Below are positions 54,101-64,000 of a stretch of DNA of 64,000 nt, piece after piece (positions within the stretch are counted from its first letter, which is position 1; each line of letters begins with the position of its first letter). The notes beneath the pieces are model-generated. The model saw only the letters and a list, made by a program, of their open reading frames with translations. It was not told the origin of the DNA and did not search any database. Position numbers and translations under genes: made by a program. Location: NCBI RefSeq assembly GCF_018139145.2, contig NC_059478.1, positions 15,421,001 through 15,485,000 of the forward strand, in the 5' to 3' direction. The DNA is from Gymnogyps californianus (taxonomy: Eukaryota > Chordata > Aves > Accipitriformes > Cathartidae).

Positions 54101-57100
54101 AGGGATAAAGACCTCGTGTTAACTTAGTGTTTCTACCTGATTTGACACCCTCTCGCTCATGATGGACAATGTGCTTTTCCTGAGACTTGGCCTACGCAAG
54201 ATTGAGATGTTTTGGGGAAAGCTATGGGACAGTGTGGAAGGGTGGTGGCAGGAATAATGTTTGCTCTGCTTGAGGATGACCTCTACCATTTGTGAACTGC
54301 CCAGGACTCTATTATATGAACGAGCTTCTTTCCTTCTGAACCCATATTCCTATGGCAATAGAGGGTAGCTGTTTGCTGTCATGGAACTTCTGTCTAGATA
54401 ATTAAATTGGGGACTGTCCGCAGGGTGTTACACTTGGTGAGATCTCAGTGTATGGCTTCATCTTTGTCTATGTTGCAAAACCTTTCTCCTTTCCAGACAG
54501 AGAGGATAAGATAGGAGGATGATAACATGGAGACTTTGCTATGCTTTCTTCTGTTTCCACTCTCAGAAAGTTTAAATTTGAATTAGCAAATAATTGATGA
54601 AAAAGTTACTTACATGGGAGTGCTTTAGGTGTTGAGTTTTTGTGGAATTTTTTCATTTTTTCTTAATGTTTAGTCTAAAGTTTTAGATAGAAGCCAGACC
54701 CTGTTAAATAAAAGGCACTAAGAATAATACTTACATGGAACCAAGGTCTAAATTGAGCCATCTCAATTAACTACCATCACTACAAGAATTATTAACTTAG
54801 TCTTTGCTTTTTAACTCCCTTCTTATTTTACATCCTTTGTTCTCTGGAGAGAGAGGGGTGCTAAATAATTTGTGTGCTACTTGCCTTTGCCTACTTTAGC
54901 CACGTGCAAGTTACTTTTCACTGCATTTCAGTTAGGGCTGTTCCAGTTCCATATTCAGAATGCACATACATTTACATTTGGCTTATTTTAAATCTGTTTT
55001 TCCTTATTCTCAGTCTGCAAGCTCCTGTGCCAGTATTAAAGACAGCTTACTGTCAGAAATTAGCTACTAAGAGTAGCACAAATCCTGACTGACTGAAGTT
55101 ATCAGGGGCTAAGGCAGTGCTAGCGTGAAGCAATGCAACTCTGTTATTGGTATTTAAAAATAATAACTATATGGGTGTCTGGGAGCGAGCAATTCAAAGA
55201 TACTGTCTTAAAGAATGATTTCATTAGAAATGCCTACCAGATGGGACCTCACTCATTGCAATTTTATTATAAATTCACCCGTAAATGAATAAGCACATGG
55301 TGCATCACACAGACCTGGAAGCACCTTATTTTCGTGTTTCCAGATCTGCTACTTGCTATTCCAGTGCTTTTTCCTGCTGGAGAACGAATGCTCTTGGCAT
55401 GCTTGGCATGCTCGCCGTGCTGCCACTGTCTGAGTTCTGGTGGAGGTCAAGAGCTACATTTAAAGTGCACTTAAATAGGAATATGTGTACTTGTAATATT
55501 CTGAATTGAGCTGTTGCTGGTTAGTGACAAGGCTAGATCACTGTTTGCATGACACTTCTGTTTAATTGTGGTGCATGCAGATGATTAAGCTATTCTGCAT
55601 GGGTACCCACTTCTCATGCACTCAAATAAGCCATAGTTGCAGAGTGTCTCCTTGAAGAATCCTTGCCAGAGCTGGCTCAGCAATGCAGACTTATTGCTTT
55701 CACCTTAACTACATTCATCCTCAGAATTAATGGAAAGAATGAAAGCCAAGAAACCTCATCACTCACTCATCTGCTCCTTTTTCTCTCCTGTCTCTGACCT
55801 TCTTCATCTCTTACAAGACAATTCATGTTTCAGTTAGCTGGCACTCTCCTACAGAGAGGAGGCTCTCTTCCTACCACAGTCAAGGTTAGAGACTCCTGTT
55901 CTTTTGCAAGAGTTACTGGGAAATAGGGATATTCCAGGTGGTACCTGGAAGAATTTAAAGTTCAGCTTCATCCAGTGTAGTCAAACTGTATTTTCTGTTT
56001 TCTATTTCAGGGGAGACTGACATTATTTCATGCTAAAGTCACCTGAAATTGGCCAGGGCTTACAGAGGGCTCGTGCACGTCTTGTAGTAGCTGCTGACTC
56101 TCCTAGCCTTTTTTTTTTTTTTTTTTAATAAGTATTCTAGCTTTGAAAAGATCAAGTACAAAGGGAACATGGAGCATTTTAGGACTAATTGAGGCAGTAG
56201 ATAGAACACTGAGGTAAGAGGTTTTAGAAGGAAGTATTGGGCTAGGAGAGGCACTGTGGTTCATCTCCTATGGGATGAGATGATTACTGTGTCTGATCAT
56301 CAGTGCTTTCCGTAGCTGTTCAATATTACTTTTTTGCACAGTTGATTCTTTGTAGTCCTCTGTTTGACAGCTAAGCTGCATTTATCCCCAAAGTCTCTGC
56401 TTGGCATTCCTTCATAGTGCTACTCCTGTCAGCAATGCCGAAACCGTGTTCCCAAACACAGTCACCGTTTCTTGTTACAATGAGGTTTCTTAGACTCCAC
56501 CCATAGGACTGACTCTCCAGTATGACTGTGAACTAGAAACAGATAGTTTAGGGTCTCGGTCTCTTTCTCAGCCATTTCTAGGTTTTAATGGTGATAAGTG
56601 TTTGGAATTCCTCTCACAATATGTGACATTCTTGTTGCCTGTCATACCAATTGCTAGTGACTATCAGGGTTAATTGTCTCAAAAATCTTGTTGAGTTTGA
56701 CACTATAATTCTTGTTCTATTGTGTATGTGCCAAAGGTAATGGTGGTGATAAAACATTTTAACAATAGTAAGTATAGATATTGCAATGGATTCTGATAGT
56801 ATTTTAAGACTGGGGAAGCTTTCCCTTTTGTTTTTAAGGTATAATGTTTTTTCTATTTACTCCATCTTGATTATTCATGAGACATAGAACAGCTTCTTCA
56901 CAGTGTCAGAAAAGGGTATTTTTATTTTTAATTCTCAGTGTTACTGCTTTTTCCTTGGTCTTAAGCATTTTGGTACTAAGAAGTCTTTCATTGGTATGTG
57001 CACTTGTGTACACCCAACGTGGCCTAGGGAGTCCAGTCTGGTCCCTGGGGCTCTCCAGGGAGACTGGTCGCCTGTCACTGCGCTCACAGGCTAAAAGCAA

Positions 57101-60100
57101 AACACAAAGATGTTTTAGCTCATCATACTATGGGCAAATGGGGGAGAGGGTTTGTGTCTGTTTCTGTTGCTTCAAAATATTTTAGCTGAGAAGTATCCAA
57201 ATACTCTTGTGCTTGATGTCCAAAAGTGTACATAGGTATCCATACAGTGTTTTAGTACATGTATGTGTATCTCCAGGATGGCTTGATTAGAGTCCATGTG
57301 CTTACACTAGCTTATAGGCAGGTTTTCAGATTTCTGTTGTCATAATGGTTCTCTCTTGATAATACAGTATGTTAAAGGAGATATGATATAACATTGTTTC
57401 ACACACAGAAACACCCAGGAGAGGCAGCTCATAAAAGACCATAAGCAATTTTGTTTCAATGTCAAGCATTTGAATTTGCATTCATGTCCTACTCTTCTGC
57501 TTAAATCTACTTCTGGGGGATTGTACAAGAATTATTTCTGTTCGAATGCAAACTGTGATCACCACATCTAATGTTAAAAAAAAATAAAGCTTAAACATAG
57601 GAAATGGAACAATATATTCAGTGTGACCTCCTCAAATATACGTGTTGTAGGTGTTACAGAATCAAGGTATTAGTAACAATCAAGAAGATCCTTTGCAACG
57701 AAACTCCCTCAAAGCACGCATCATTAGGTTCTTCTCCTGGATATCAGGAATGGACCGTTTTGAACATCTTCATATAAGGCAATAAACGTATGTGTGCAAG
57801 AGCGCACATAAGTGTTTGTGTGTGGAATTGAAGCAAAGGCAGATGCAGTGTGGTGGCAGCGTTCTGTGCAGGTCTGCAACGTTTTAAATGGGGAATTTCA
57901 CTTTAAACGATTCTTTTCTCTAAAAATGTGATTTGTCCAGTAAAAGCATAAAGTATACTTTGCTGCCCAAGAGAATTGTATGATAACATTATTATTATTG
58001 TATGATGAATTATCATTTGCCTGAACTACTGCAGTAGCATTTTTCTATTTCTTTTAACAAACTCCACTCTGTGAAGAACTACAATTTTTCAAATTCCTGC
58101 TTTCAAAAATGGAAAAATCTTTTTTAGGATGACTATTTTTGAATATTTCTAACTGTATTCATGAGAGCAGAACAAAAAAAATTCAGGTAAAAAATATTTA
58201 ATATATATAAGGAAAACTGCAAACCACAAAAAAGTTGTCATGGATTTTTTTCAATGCTTTAACATTATAGAATCGCTTATAAACAGAAATTAATTAAAAT
58301 CTTAAAAGAAGATATACAGGTATGGATAATTTCCCCCCCAGAAACCTGCACTCAAGGCTTAGCCTTTATCTTTCATTTTTCTGTTAATGGTGTGAGAGCA
58401 TGGTTATGAAGCATGCTTTGTTCATGAGATGCTGACACCAAGCTGATACTGTCAATTTAGAATGAATAATACAAAAGCTGGCGTGCCTGTCTGTGAAACT
58501 GCTGCCATTGAGCAGACCCTCAGCATATTCTAATTCTTTTGAGTACTGTAGGGAAAATAATTTCCCATGGAGTTGGAGAAGCTGAGGTCTTGTACATGGT
58601 TTTTTGCTTGTCTCCGGCATCTGTGTGAATTTGCTGATGGTGGTTAGTATCTCTCACTGAACTTTGTCACAGTAAATCTAAGCAGAAGTAAAAGAGCATA
58701 GTAAGAGAGTTGAAATGCAGTTATTCAAGAATTATGCTGTTTGTTTATTTTTTTCTGTAAAGAGTATCAGCAAGGCTTATTTGTAGTTTTGCCTGAGACG
58801 ATAACATGTGAAAAAGCATGAATACCCCGACAGTTGCATGAATCTGTATCAGTGATTCTTACCATCAGCAAGTGATTAATTTTGACCTAGTTATGCATCA
58901 CCCTGCTGAGTCCATTGGAAATGAATTGACAAGCCTTCACTAGGGTCCAAATCAATAGGTCCACGATCGGTAGCTTAGCAGTTCTCTCTGAGGGTTTATT
59001 GAGGAAGGGGGATTTTCTTGTGTGTTGTTATGTCCCATGCTCTGCATGTTCTTCCAAGGACTGTGACCTGCTCATTTTGGAAGTATAGCTGGCAGGAGTG
59101 TGAACCACATTCTCCTTTCCTAAGTAATAGTTATCCAGTCCTGAATTAATGCCACATGAAAGAGCATTTGGTTTTCTGCATCACAGACAAACGTGTGTCG
59201 CTTAGAGAAAGGGATAGCAAGTAGCAGGACTTGAAAGAATTGATTAGAAAAAATAACGAGGAATTTTTCTTCCTCCAATTCCTCATTTTTAAACCATCTT
59301 ACGTATCAACAAAGTGAATAATTTTAGACTGATGCTAGTTTAAGTTGACAGGGTAATTCAGGTCTAAATAAGAAAAAATAAAGTAAATATTGTGAAGAAA
59401 ATGTCATAATAGCCTCACAGCAACTCCAGAGTCATTGAGGTTGCCCAATGTATCGTCTTTCCTGTACTGAAAGCAGAAGATGGCTGGCCAACTAAAATGC
59501 TTTGAAAAGTTAATGTTTTGTTTTCTAATTAGGAAATCTAATTTTGCTTTTCTTCTGCAGAATCAAAATTTGGAAACAATGACATTTGCTAATACCGTTT
59601 ACTGAAAACATTTTCACAGAAAGTTGCACACTGATTCTTTTTTTTCTAATGCTTTTTAAAAAGTCTGCTGGCTATGGTTTAATCATTGTTATTTATTTAA
59701 AATATATTCATTCTATTTTGGAGAAGAATGTACATAGATGCTTACTATTTGGTGGTGTTCTCTTATGAAAGCTGTCATAAAATACAGTAAGATCATTGCT
59801 AGAGCTAAAGTGCGTATTATAGGACGGGGGAAGAGAGCTCCTCCTCCTGGACACAGTGCAGTTATGGCACAGTGAGAGAGGGAGCAAAGCTGCCAGCCTT
59901 TTTTGGAGAGGGGGAATAAGAGGCAGCTCTCCTGTGCTCCTACTCAGGGTACTTCTAAATTCCTTTCTGTAATGTGAAAATCAAAGATGCCTGCTTGCCT
60001 CGCCCTGCACAGACTGATAGACAAGTACCCAGACGGTTTAAAGAAGAACTGGGAAATATAAACTTTTGTGGTGGCTACTCTTTCTCTCCAGCACTTTCTA

Positions 60101-61250
60101 TGGTGTGTGATAAGGGATTTTCTGAAGGACTTAGAACAACTTCCCTTAAGCAAAAAAAGGGAGAGCTATCCCACTCTCCGTGAGTTATCTACATCTCCCC
60201 CTGCCTTCAGCTTACACCTCCTCTCTTCTGACTTTGGTCTGCTCCAGGAGGGGAGGTGATGAGAGAAATCTGCAGTGCTTTGCGTGGTATTATTTCCCTC
60301 TGTGCATTTTTGTGCTGGGGAACAAACACGTGGTTTAACGTCAAGATTCCCTTTATTAATTTTACACATTGCGTGTTTTATAAAAAATGGTGGCAGTCAA
60401 GGATACTGTGTGCCTAAAGGGAACATACAGTTCCTTTGGATCCCACACACCTCTGTGCAGTTGAGTCTTCACCTACCAAATGTTTGCAGAGACACTTGCT
60501 TAGGTTAGAGCATGAGAAAGCAGCAAACCTCTTTGGGATGCTGCAGTTTTACTGGTTAGAGTCACATGTAGTATATTCACATTCTGATACGCATCTTCAT
60601 GTTCGTAAGAATCATCCCATTGAAGGAAAGTGGAGAATAACATTGCAAATGAAGAGGACACTGTAGTGATTCTGAAAAAGAAATTTTGCATATGAGTTCT
60701 CAACTGCTGAATGCAATTTTGTTGTAGCATTTCGCTACTTGATTCTGTGCCATCGAGCTCATGGGGAGCAATTAATCTTTAAAAAAATGCAACATTAAAA
60801 TTGTGTTCACACTGAAATAGAATATTATAGTCTGTCAGAAAATGTCATTTTAACTTCTAGGAATTTTACTTTAAATTATGAATAAGGTAGCAACAAAAGT
60901 ACAGCTAACTCAATTATTCACATGGTTACTTAATTTTAAAAACCCCATCTAAAACTAAAATATTGTAGAACCGTCGCGCCTAATTCCTTTGTTTAGCATA
61001 CGTACATATCCAGTCTTTCAGCAGTTAACAAAGAATTGCTATGGGAGTGAGTAAGAGCGCTGCAGTGAAAACCAGTTTTATTTACATCGTCCTGCAATAG
61101 TCTTCAAGCATAAGGCTGTCCCTAAAGCACAAGAGGCAGAAATTTTCACAATGGCAACTGATGTCTATCTGTGTGGTTTCTGGGTTTTTATCTGTTTGTT
61201 TTTCCTTTAACTCGTAGAACCACATCACGGCCTTTGCAGAAGTCACATGA
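17936..61250 (+). CDS. PLPPR5: PLPPR5, phospholipid phosphatase-related protein type 5 (complete, six coding exons)
   Basis: Joining 17936-18166, 38887-39019, 41323-41573, 50592-50768, 52437-52556 and 61218-61250 gives 314 codons plus TGA, all introns GT-AG. The product is a six-pass plasma-membrane protein of the lipid phosphate phosphatase superfamily, mainly neuronal; family work links it to filopodia, neurite and spine growth. Membrane segments lie at about 9-30, 61-90, 119-143, 194-210, 219-237 and 247-270. The active-site pattern is broken as in all PLPPR proteins: the C1 Lys and Arg are Gln139 and Ala146, C2 PSGH is PSKE (190-193), and C3 starts Asn238-Arg239 but keeps His246 and Asp249. 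So it should not hydrolyse lipid phosphates. An N-glycosylation sequon N-Y-T stands at 156-158. The short cytoplasmic tail (about 45 residues) places it with PLPPR1/5, not the long-tailed PLPPR3/4. PLPPR1 is the nearest alternative, but exon 1 and the tail fit PLPPR5 clearly better. Confidence 0.96.
19861..19877. repeat. Poly-T tract
   Basis: Run of 17 T in intron 1, followed by an AT-rich stretch. Confidence 0.9.
21237..21300 (+). mobile_element. CR1 LINE 3' tail fragment
   Basis: Carries the CR1 3' UTR words GTTGGACTAGATGATCATTG and AGGTCCCTTCCAACTGAACTA and a short decayed terminal repeat. Only the last about 60 bp of an element remain recognisable. Confidence 0.8.
21416..21584 (+). mobile_element. 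CR1 LINE 3'-end fragment
   Basis: Recognisable in order are AGAAGTTGTGGATGCCCCCT, TTCAAGGCCAGGTTGGATGG, GAGCAACCTGATCTAGTGG and AAGGTCCCTTCCAACCCAAA, then a CATTCTATGATTC tail. It is better preserved than the neighbouring tail at 21237-21300, from which it is separated by about 115 bp. It inserted in the sense orientation of PLPPR5 intron 1. Confidence 0.88.
24754..24805. repeat. Poly-G (11) and poly-T (18) tracts
   Basis: G run at 24754-24764 and T run at 24788-24805, separated by 23 bases. Homopolymers of this kind are prone to length variation and sequencing error. Confidence 0.9.
32650..32661. repeat. Poly-G tract (12 G) after an A-rich run
   Basis: AAAAAAAGAAAAAAAGAG followed by 12 G in intron 1. 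This is a simple-sequence region that could form intermolecular G-quadruplex structure, though a single G run is not a classical intramolecular motif. Confidence 0.9.
38407..38450. repeat. Pyrimidine tract (T-rich then C-rich)
   Basis: T-runs interrupted by single C (38407-38437), then CCCCTCCCCCACC. Read on the minus strand it is an A-rich tail following about 120 bp of open sequence, so a retroposed fragment is possible but unsupported. Confidence 0.8.
38887..39019 (+). CDS. PLPPR5: PLPPR5 coding exon 2
   Basis: Encodes residues 78-121 and the first base of codon 122: the end of TM2 (IIVGETAVFCLQL), the cytoplasmic loop with the conserved QEKTILTGDCCYINPLVRR block, and the start of TM3. 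The acceptor follows a long C/T tract (CTAAG). The donor is TTG|GTATGA, leaving phase 1 and completing Gly122 with GA of exon 3. Confidence 0.96.
39020..41322 (+). other. PLPPR5: PLPPR5 intron 2 (about 2.3 kb)
   Basis: Bounded by GTATGA and TTTCCCTCTTTAG. Holds short chance open frames only, including a GC-richer stretch around 39700-40200. No repeats recognised. Confidence 0.85.
41323..41573 (+). CDS. PLPPR5: PLPPR5 coding exon 3
   Basis: Encodes the rest of Gly122 through Ala205: TM3 with FGLFATDIFVNAGQVVTG, the large extracellular loop with CKPNYTALGC (sequon N156-Y-T) and further Cys, the altered C2 motif FPSKEAA, and the start of TM4. The C1 site, spanning residues 139-147, lacks the catalytic Lys and Arg. 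The acceptor is CTTTAG and the donor GCT|GTAAGT, phase 0. Confidence 0.97.
42609..42670. repeat. Imperfect TG/TA microsatellite
   Basis: Alternating TG and TA dinucleotide blocks (TGTGTGTGTG, TATATATATG, TATATATACG). It is purine-pyrimidine alternating throughout and therefore a length-variable locus. Confidence 0.9.
43576..43598. repeat. Poly-T tract (23 T)
   Basis: The longest uninterrupted homopolymer of the window, in intron 3. On the minus strand it reads as an A tail, but the flanking sequence shows no recognisable retrocopy. Confidence 0.92.
50592..50768 (+). CDS. PLPPR5: PLPPR5 coding exon 4
   Basis: Encodes residues 206-264: the end of TM4 (MYITNT), a basic cytoplasmic turn (KARGTRLAKP), TM5 (VLCLGLMCLAFLTG), the C3-like motif N238-R-V-A-E-Y-R-N-H246-W-S-D249, and most of TM6. 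Both borders are phase 0, acceptor TTTTCAG and donor TTG|GTAAGT. Confidence 0.97.
50769..52436 (+). other. PLPPR5: PLPPR5 intron 4 (about 1.7 kb)
   Basis: GTAAGT to CCCTTCTAG. No repeats or genes recognised. The open frame continuing 33 codons past exon 4 is ordinary readthrough into the intron. A GGATCTCAAG/TGATCTCAAG/GGATCTGAAG near-repeat lies at about 51498-51540. Confidence 0.85.
52437..52556 (+). CDS. PLPPR5: PLPPR5 coding exon 5
   Basis: Encodes residues 265-304: the end of TM6 (VVCVVNNF) and most of the cytoplasmic tail, with a His-rich patch (EHEHSHMDN) and the conserved QMPMISIPRVESPLEK stretch. The donor is AAG|GTAATG in phase 0. If this donor is not used, only six more codons follow before a TAA at 52575-52577. 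Confidence 0.97.
56109..56126. repeat. Poly-T tract (18 T)
   Basis: Uninterrupted T run in intron 5. Confidence 0.9.
57651..57785 (+). other. Possible alternative terminal exon (44 codons, unproven)
   Basis: A TAG acceptor at 57648-57650 is followed in phase 0 by 44 open codons and a TAA at 57783-57785. The peptide is polar, then basic and aromatic (QEDPLQRNSLKARI, then RFFSWISGMDRF). Exon 5 ends in phase 0, so splicing here would give PLPPR5 an alternative cytoplasmic tail. The polypyrimidine tract is weak and the open length is not exceptional for intronic DNA, so this may be chance. Confidence 0.2.
61218..61250 (+). CDS. PLPPR5: PLPPR5 coding exon 6 (C-terminal 10 residues and stop)
   Basis: AACCACATCACGG... 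encodes NHITAFAEVT and then TGA at 61248-61250. The acceptor TTTCCTTTAACTCGTAG is in phase with exon 5 (phase 0). The C-terminal E-V-T ending is shared with PLPPR1 and resembles a PDZ-type C-terminus only loosely. From memory the mammalian protein exists with and without five residues (VTSVQ) just before this block. Here the 15 bases upstream read through a TAG, so only the short form is possible. Confidence 0.93.
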   Translation, partial: NHITAFAEVT

Positions 61251-61821
61251 TGTTGATGCTGATGTATATTCACTCCATTGGACTTCATCTCTTTTCACAG
61301 CCCCCACACGATAATTGCAGTGTATCAAAAATAAGAAATTTTTAGAAGTCCTATTTCTGACTTGATTTTTACATCATTAAAATGATACCAACATTTTGAA
61401 GAATTCTTAAATATTAGAACGTCACTTTACTTTCTAGCAAAAATATTAACTGTTTACTTTTTGATGGAATGGGACAAACTGAGCACTAATTACATTTACC
61501 TGACAATACCCTCTATTTTGGCTTCTCATTGTTTTTAATGGTTCATGTACCTATTCCAACAGTACTTCATATTTTGATTTGACTTTGATTTTTAAAACCT
61601 ACATTTTTAATTCAGCATGAACTTGTTTCCATTTGAGGCGATTTCAGTGTATAAAAACTAGACAAATATTACGTTCTGTATGAAAATGCTGTTTGCACAT
61701 TGTATTACGCTGTATTCCATGTAAGATATCATTCAAACAGTATGTTATATGTACGACTGGTGCTTCTGCTTTTGAAGAGGAAAAAAATGCCGATTTTTAC
61801 TGTAATAAGTATTGTATCATA

Positions 61822-61827
61822 ATTAAA
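61822..61827 (+). terminator. Candidate proximal poly(A) signal (ATTAAA)
   Basis: ATTAAA about 570 bases after the PLPPR5 stop, with T/GT-rich sequence (TTGTAGTTGAATTGTTGTTT) starting about 30 bases further on, as expected for a downstream element. Confidence 0.5.
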
Positions 61828-63394
61828 AGTTTATTTATTTGGATATTTTCCTGACATAATTGTAGTTGAATTGTTGTTTTGTAGTTCTTGAATGTCTTGG
61901 ATGATATATATGTATCTAGGTTAAAAGAAATGAAAATAATATAGAAAGTTTAATCATTGATATATTCTGTATTACTAATGATATCCCATGAAAGGTTAAG
62001 GGCTCCATTCTTAGCTCAGCATATCTGATGAAAAGCCGTGCTATTCATAAATTGTTGAAACAAATTATTCAAGGAAGCCTGCATCTTCTCATATTTGTTG
62101 TATACCCTGATATTATGCTGGGAGAACGGGTGCTAAGATAAGAATAGGGTCACTGGCTTAGTGAGAAAAGTGCATATGAGTTTCTACTCTCCATTTTCAT
62201 GTTGGAGCGCTCATGGAAAAAACAAAATGGCTTCATTAATTTTCTTCAGCCTAAGGGACCAGGACAGGCAGACTTTCTACAAATCTTTCTATCTCTGTTT
62301 GTGTTTCAGGGCCATATTCTTGCAAAAAAAATCCTCTGTCAGTCTGTGTGGTGTTGATGAATTGCTTTTTCTTCAACATCAGACAATGTTATCTTATCTC
62401 TGTTATCGCTGTGAATAATCAAATTGAGCCTCCCCTTCAAAAGACAGCCTCGCTGACTATTCATAGTGTAGTTGTCCTATAAAAATTGACCACCAAATGG
62501 ATCTGAATATTGTAGATGCTGAAGATGCTCTTAACATCTGCTAGAAAGTTTTCCTCTGGCAACAGCTGATACAACACTAGCACTGTAGACACACTGAGAA
62601 TAGTAATGTTCAGTGCAGGCTGTTGAATGTTCTGGGCCTTAAATTTTCCATAATCCAGTGTATTTCCTGTGCATTAATCATTGTTAGAAGATGTTTGAAA
62701 CATAAGGCTGTAGAATCAGGTATATATTTTCTATGATGAATTTTAATGCATTCCCACATAGTCAACACCTGCTTTTTACTTTTTATTTTAACCTCTGCTT
62801 TCACTAAAATACAACTACCTAAATAGTGCTTGGCAAACAGGGCAAGGCCAAGTCATCTTTGAGTGCAATAGAGTATATCTCACAAAGTCATTGTGCTCAG
62901 CTGAGAATTAGAGAATAAAGAAATACATCAGTGGGGAGAAAGTCCGAGAATAGAGCCCTTAGCTACAACAATGTTACTTAGGTGATTGAAAATCCACCTT
63001 TATTAGACTATCAACTGTGTTTACAAAATTGTAGTAGGTCCAACGTTTCTATCACCATGTTAGGCACACTTACCCTTCTCTTAGTCTAGCTATTTAGGGT
63101 CCAAGGCACTAATGATATCTCTGTGTGCAGATTTAAATGAAATCTTCACTCATTTTTGCATGGTAGCAAACCTGCATTTTTTTATATCTGATTTATAAGA
63201 TTACCAAGAGATTCTTTTATGTTAAAAGAGATGACTCTTTTTCAGTGTACTGTATATCATCAGCTTGTAACTGGTCTCTTTCTCTCTCAGGATCTTTCCC
63301 AGTCAAATATTTGGGTTAAATTTATCATATTATCTCTGTCAACCAGCAGTGAGAAAACAAAAAGAGAGACACTCTGCTGTATAATGTATTTTTA

Positions 63395-63400
63395 AATAAA
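63395..63400 (+). terminator. Candidate distal poly(A) signal (AATAAA)
   Basis: Canonical AATAAA with a TATGTAGTGTATTTTTTTTA downstream element about 15 bases later. It would give a 3' UTR of about 2.2 kb. Confidence 0.5.
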
Positions 63401-64000
63401 ATAATTTTTCATTCATATGTAGTGTATTTTTTTTAGATATCTGCTCTCTATATATTTTGGTTGATAGTGATCATATAATGAAATGATGATTTTAAGTCAA
63501 CTGCATTTGGTGATATATTTTCACAATGAACCAGGAATCCCTACAGTTAACTGCCTTGCCTTAGAGGTGGTTCTGGTGAAACTGAAGAGCAGGAGAGGAA
63601 GAGCTGTATGGCAGAAGAGTCTGCAGCCTGTTGTGAAGGACTCTCCCCGGGATGTGGACCGGCCAAGCTCCAGACCCTACTTTGGCTGATTTTTCAGAAG
63701 TGGCAAGAATTTACCTCTCCCACACCTGTACCTCTCCGCTGCCCTGGAGCTTGGGCCTTTGCTCTTCCATTCTGGACCCGAAAAAGCTTTCACTAGGAAC
63801 GGTTTGCCAAAACAAAAGTAAGTTGTCATTTTCTGACTAAAATGGCTTTTTGCTGGTTGCTTTGAAAAAAATCCCAGTGAGGAGCCTATGACAAACAAGC
63901 ATCATCCCTCATTCAGGGAATATTCTGGTGCAGAGTGGTTCCTAATAAAAACACTGGTTGAACCATTTCCGTGGTTTTGGATGCAGCTGGTTTTATGATC
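63401..64000. other. Downstream DNA with an unexplained GC-richer patch
   Basis: From about 63565 to 63800 base composition is clearly richer in GC than the surrounding 3' region and several plus-strand frames are open together for about 60 codons. I recognise no domain, splice pairing or named repeat. It may be a repeat fragment or an exon of an unannotated transcript. Another AATAAA is at 63945-63950. Confidence 0.4.

Larger units (their letters stand above)
52557..61217 (+). other. PLPPR5: PLPPR5 intron 5 (about 8.7 kb)
   Basis: GTAATG to a T-rich tract ending CTTTAACTCGTAG. Includes an 18-T run (56109-56126) and a possible alternative terminal exon at 57651-57785. Other open frames (up to about 107 codons) show no recognisable domain. 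I looked for, and did not see, a 15-base microexon supplying the five extra tail residues known in the mammalian long form. Confidence 0.8.
61251..63400 (+). other. PLPPR5: PLPPR5 3' UTR and candidate poly(A) region
   Basis: AT-rich, non-coding sequence directly after the stop. Candidate cleavage signals are ATTAAA at 61822-61827, AATAAA at 62914-62919 and AATAAA at 63395-63400. The first and last are followed within about 40 bases by T/GT-rich sequence. The 3' end of the mRNA cannot be fixed from sequence alone; tandem poly(A) sites are plausible. Confidence 0.65.

Noticed and set aside
57641..57700. A 15- or 16-base microexon (GTGTTACAGAATCAAG) as the source of the missing VTSVQ residues
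   Set aside because: The translated residues do not match. A 16-base exon would break the frame into exon 6, and a 15-base exon has no GT donor.
1..64000. CRISPR arrays, operons, phage or bacterial systems, tRNA and rRNA genes
   Set aside because: There are no regularly spaced direct repeats, no dense same-strand gene arrays and no tRNA-like cloverleaf or rRNA sequence that I could recognise. The spliced gene, CpG island, LINE tails and LTR mark this as animal nuclear DNA.

Overview
The window is vertebrate nuclear DNA and almost certainly from a bird. It has one multi-exon gene with canonical GT-AG introns and a CpG-island first exon. The interspersed repeats are few: short CR1-type LINE 3' ends, a solo LTR and a decayed endogenous-retrovirus pol fragment, all typical of avian genomes. 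There are no bacterial-style gene clusters, CRISPR arrays, rRNA or tRNA genes that I can recognise.

Layout. 1-653: unassigned intergenic DNA. 654-2274: broken retroviral pol (end of protease, then reverse transcriptase and connection region). 2895-3520: a complete solo LTR with its own 5-bp target-site duplication, so it is a separate insertion and not the 3' LTR of the pol fragment. 3526-17200: AT-rich intergenic DNA with two CR1 scraps (10634-10796 minus, 15851-15986 plus) and an exact 22-bp tandem duplication (16339-16382). 17228-18430: CpG island holding the promoter region and first coding exon of PLPPR5. 18167-61217: five introns (about 20.7, 2.3, 9.0, 1.7 and 8.7 kb) between coding exons at 17936-18166, 38887-39019, 41323-41573, 50592-50768, 52437-52556 and 61218-61250. 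61251 to the end: 3' UTR and downstream DNA with several candidate poly(A) signals.

The one host gene is PLPPR5 (phospholipid phosphatase related 5, also PRG-5 or LPPR5), complete on the plus strand. The six exons join in phase to 314 codons plus stop. The product is a six-pass membrane protein of the lipid phosphate phosphatase superfamily in which the catalytic C1 and C2 motifs are replaced, as known for the PLPPR subfamily. The most informative details are: (i) the last exon can only encode the short C-terminal tail, because the bases just upstream of its acceptor carry an in-frame TAG and no usable upstream AG; (ii) two in-frame start codons of different context lie just before the first membrane segment, in a frame open far upstream; (iii) a 44-codon open block behind an AG acceptor in the last intron could be an alternative terminal exon. 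I found no convincing novel system. Most of the remaining open frames are chance or CpG-island artefacts.
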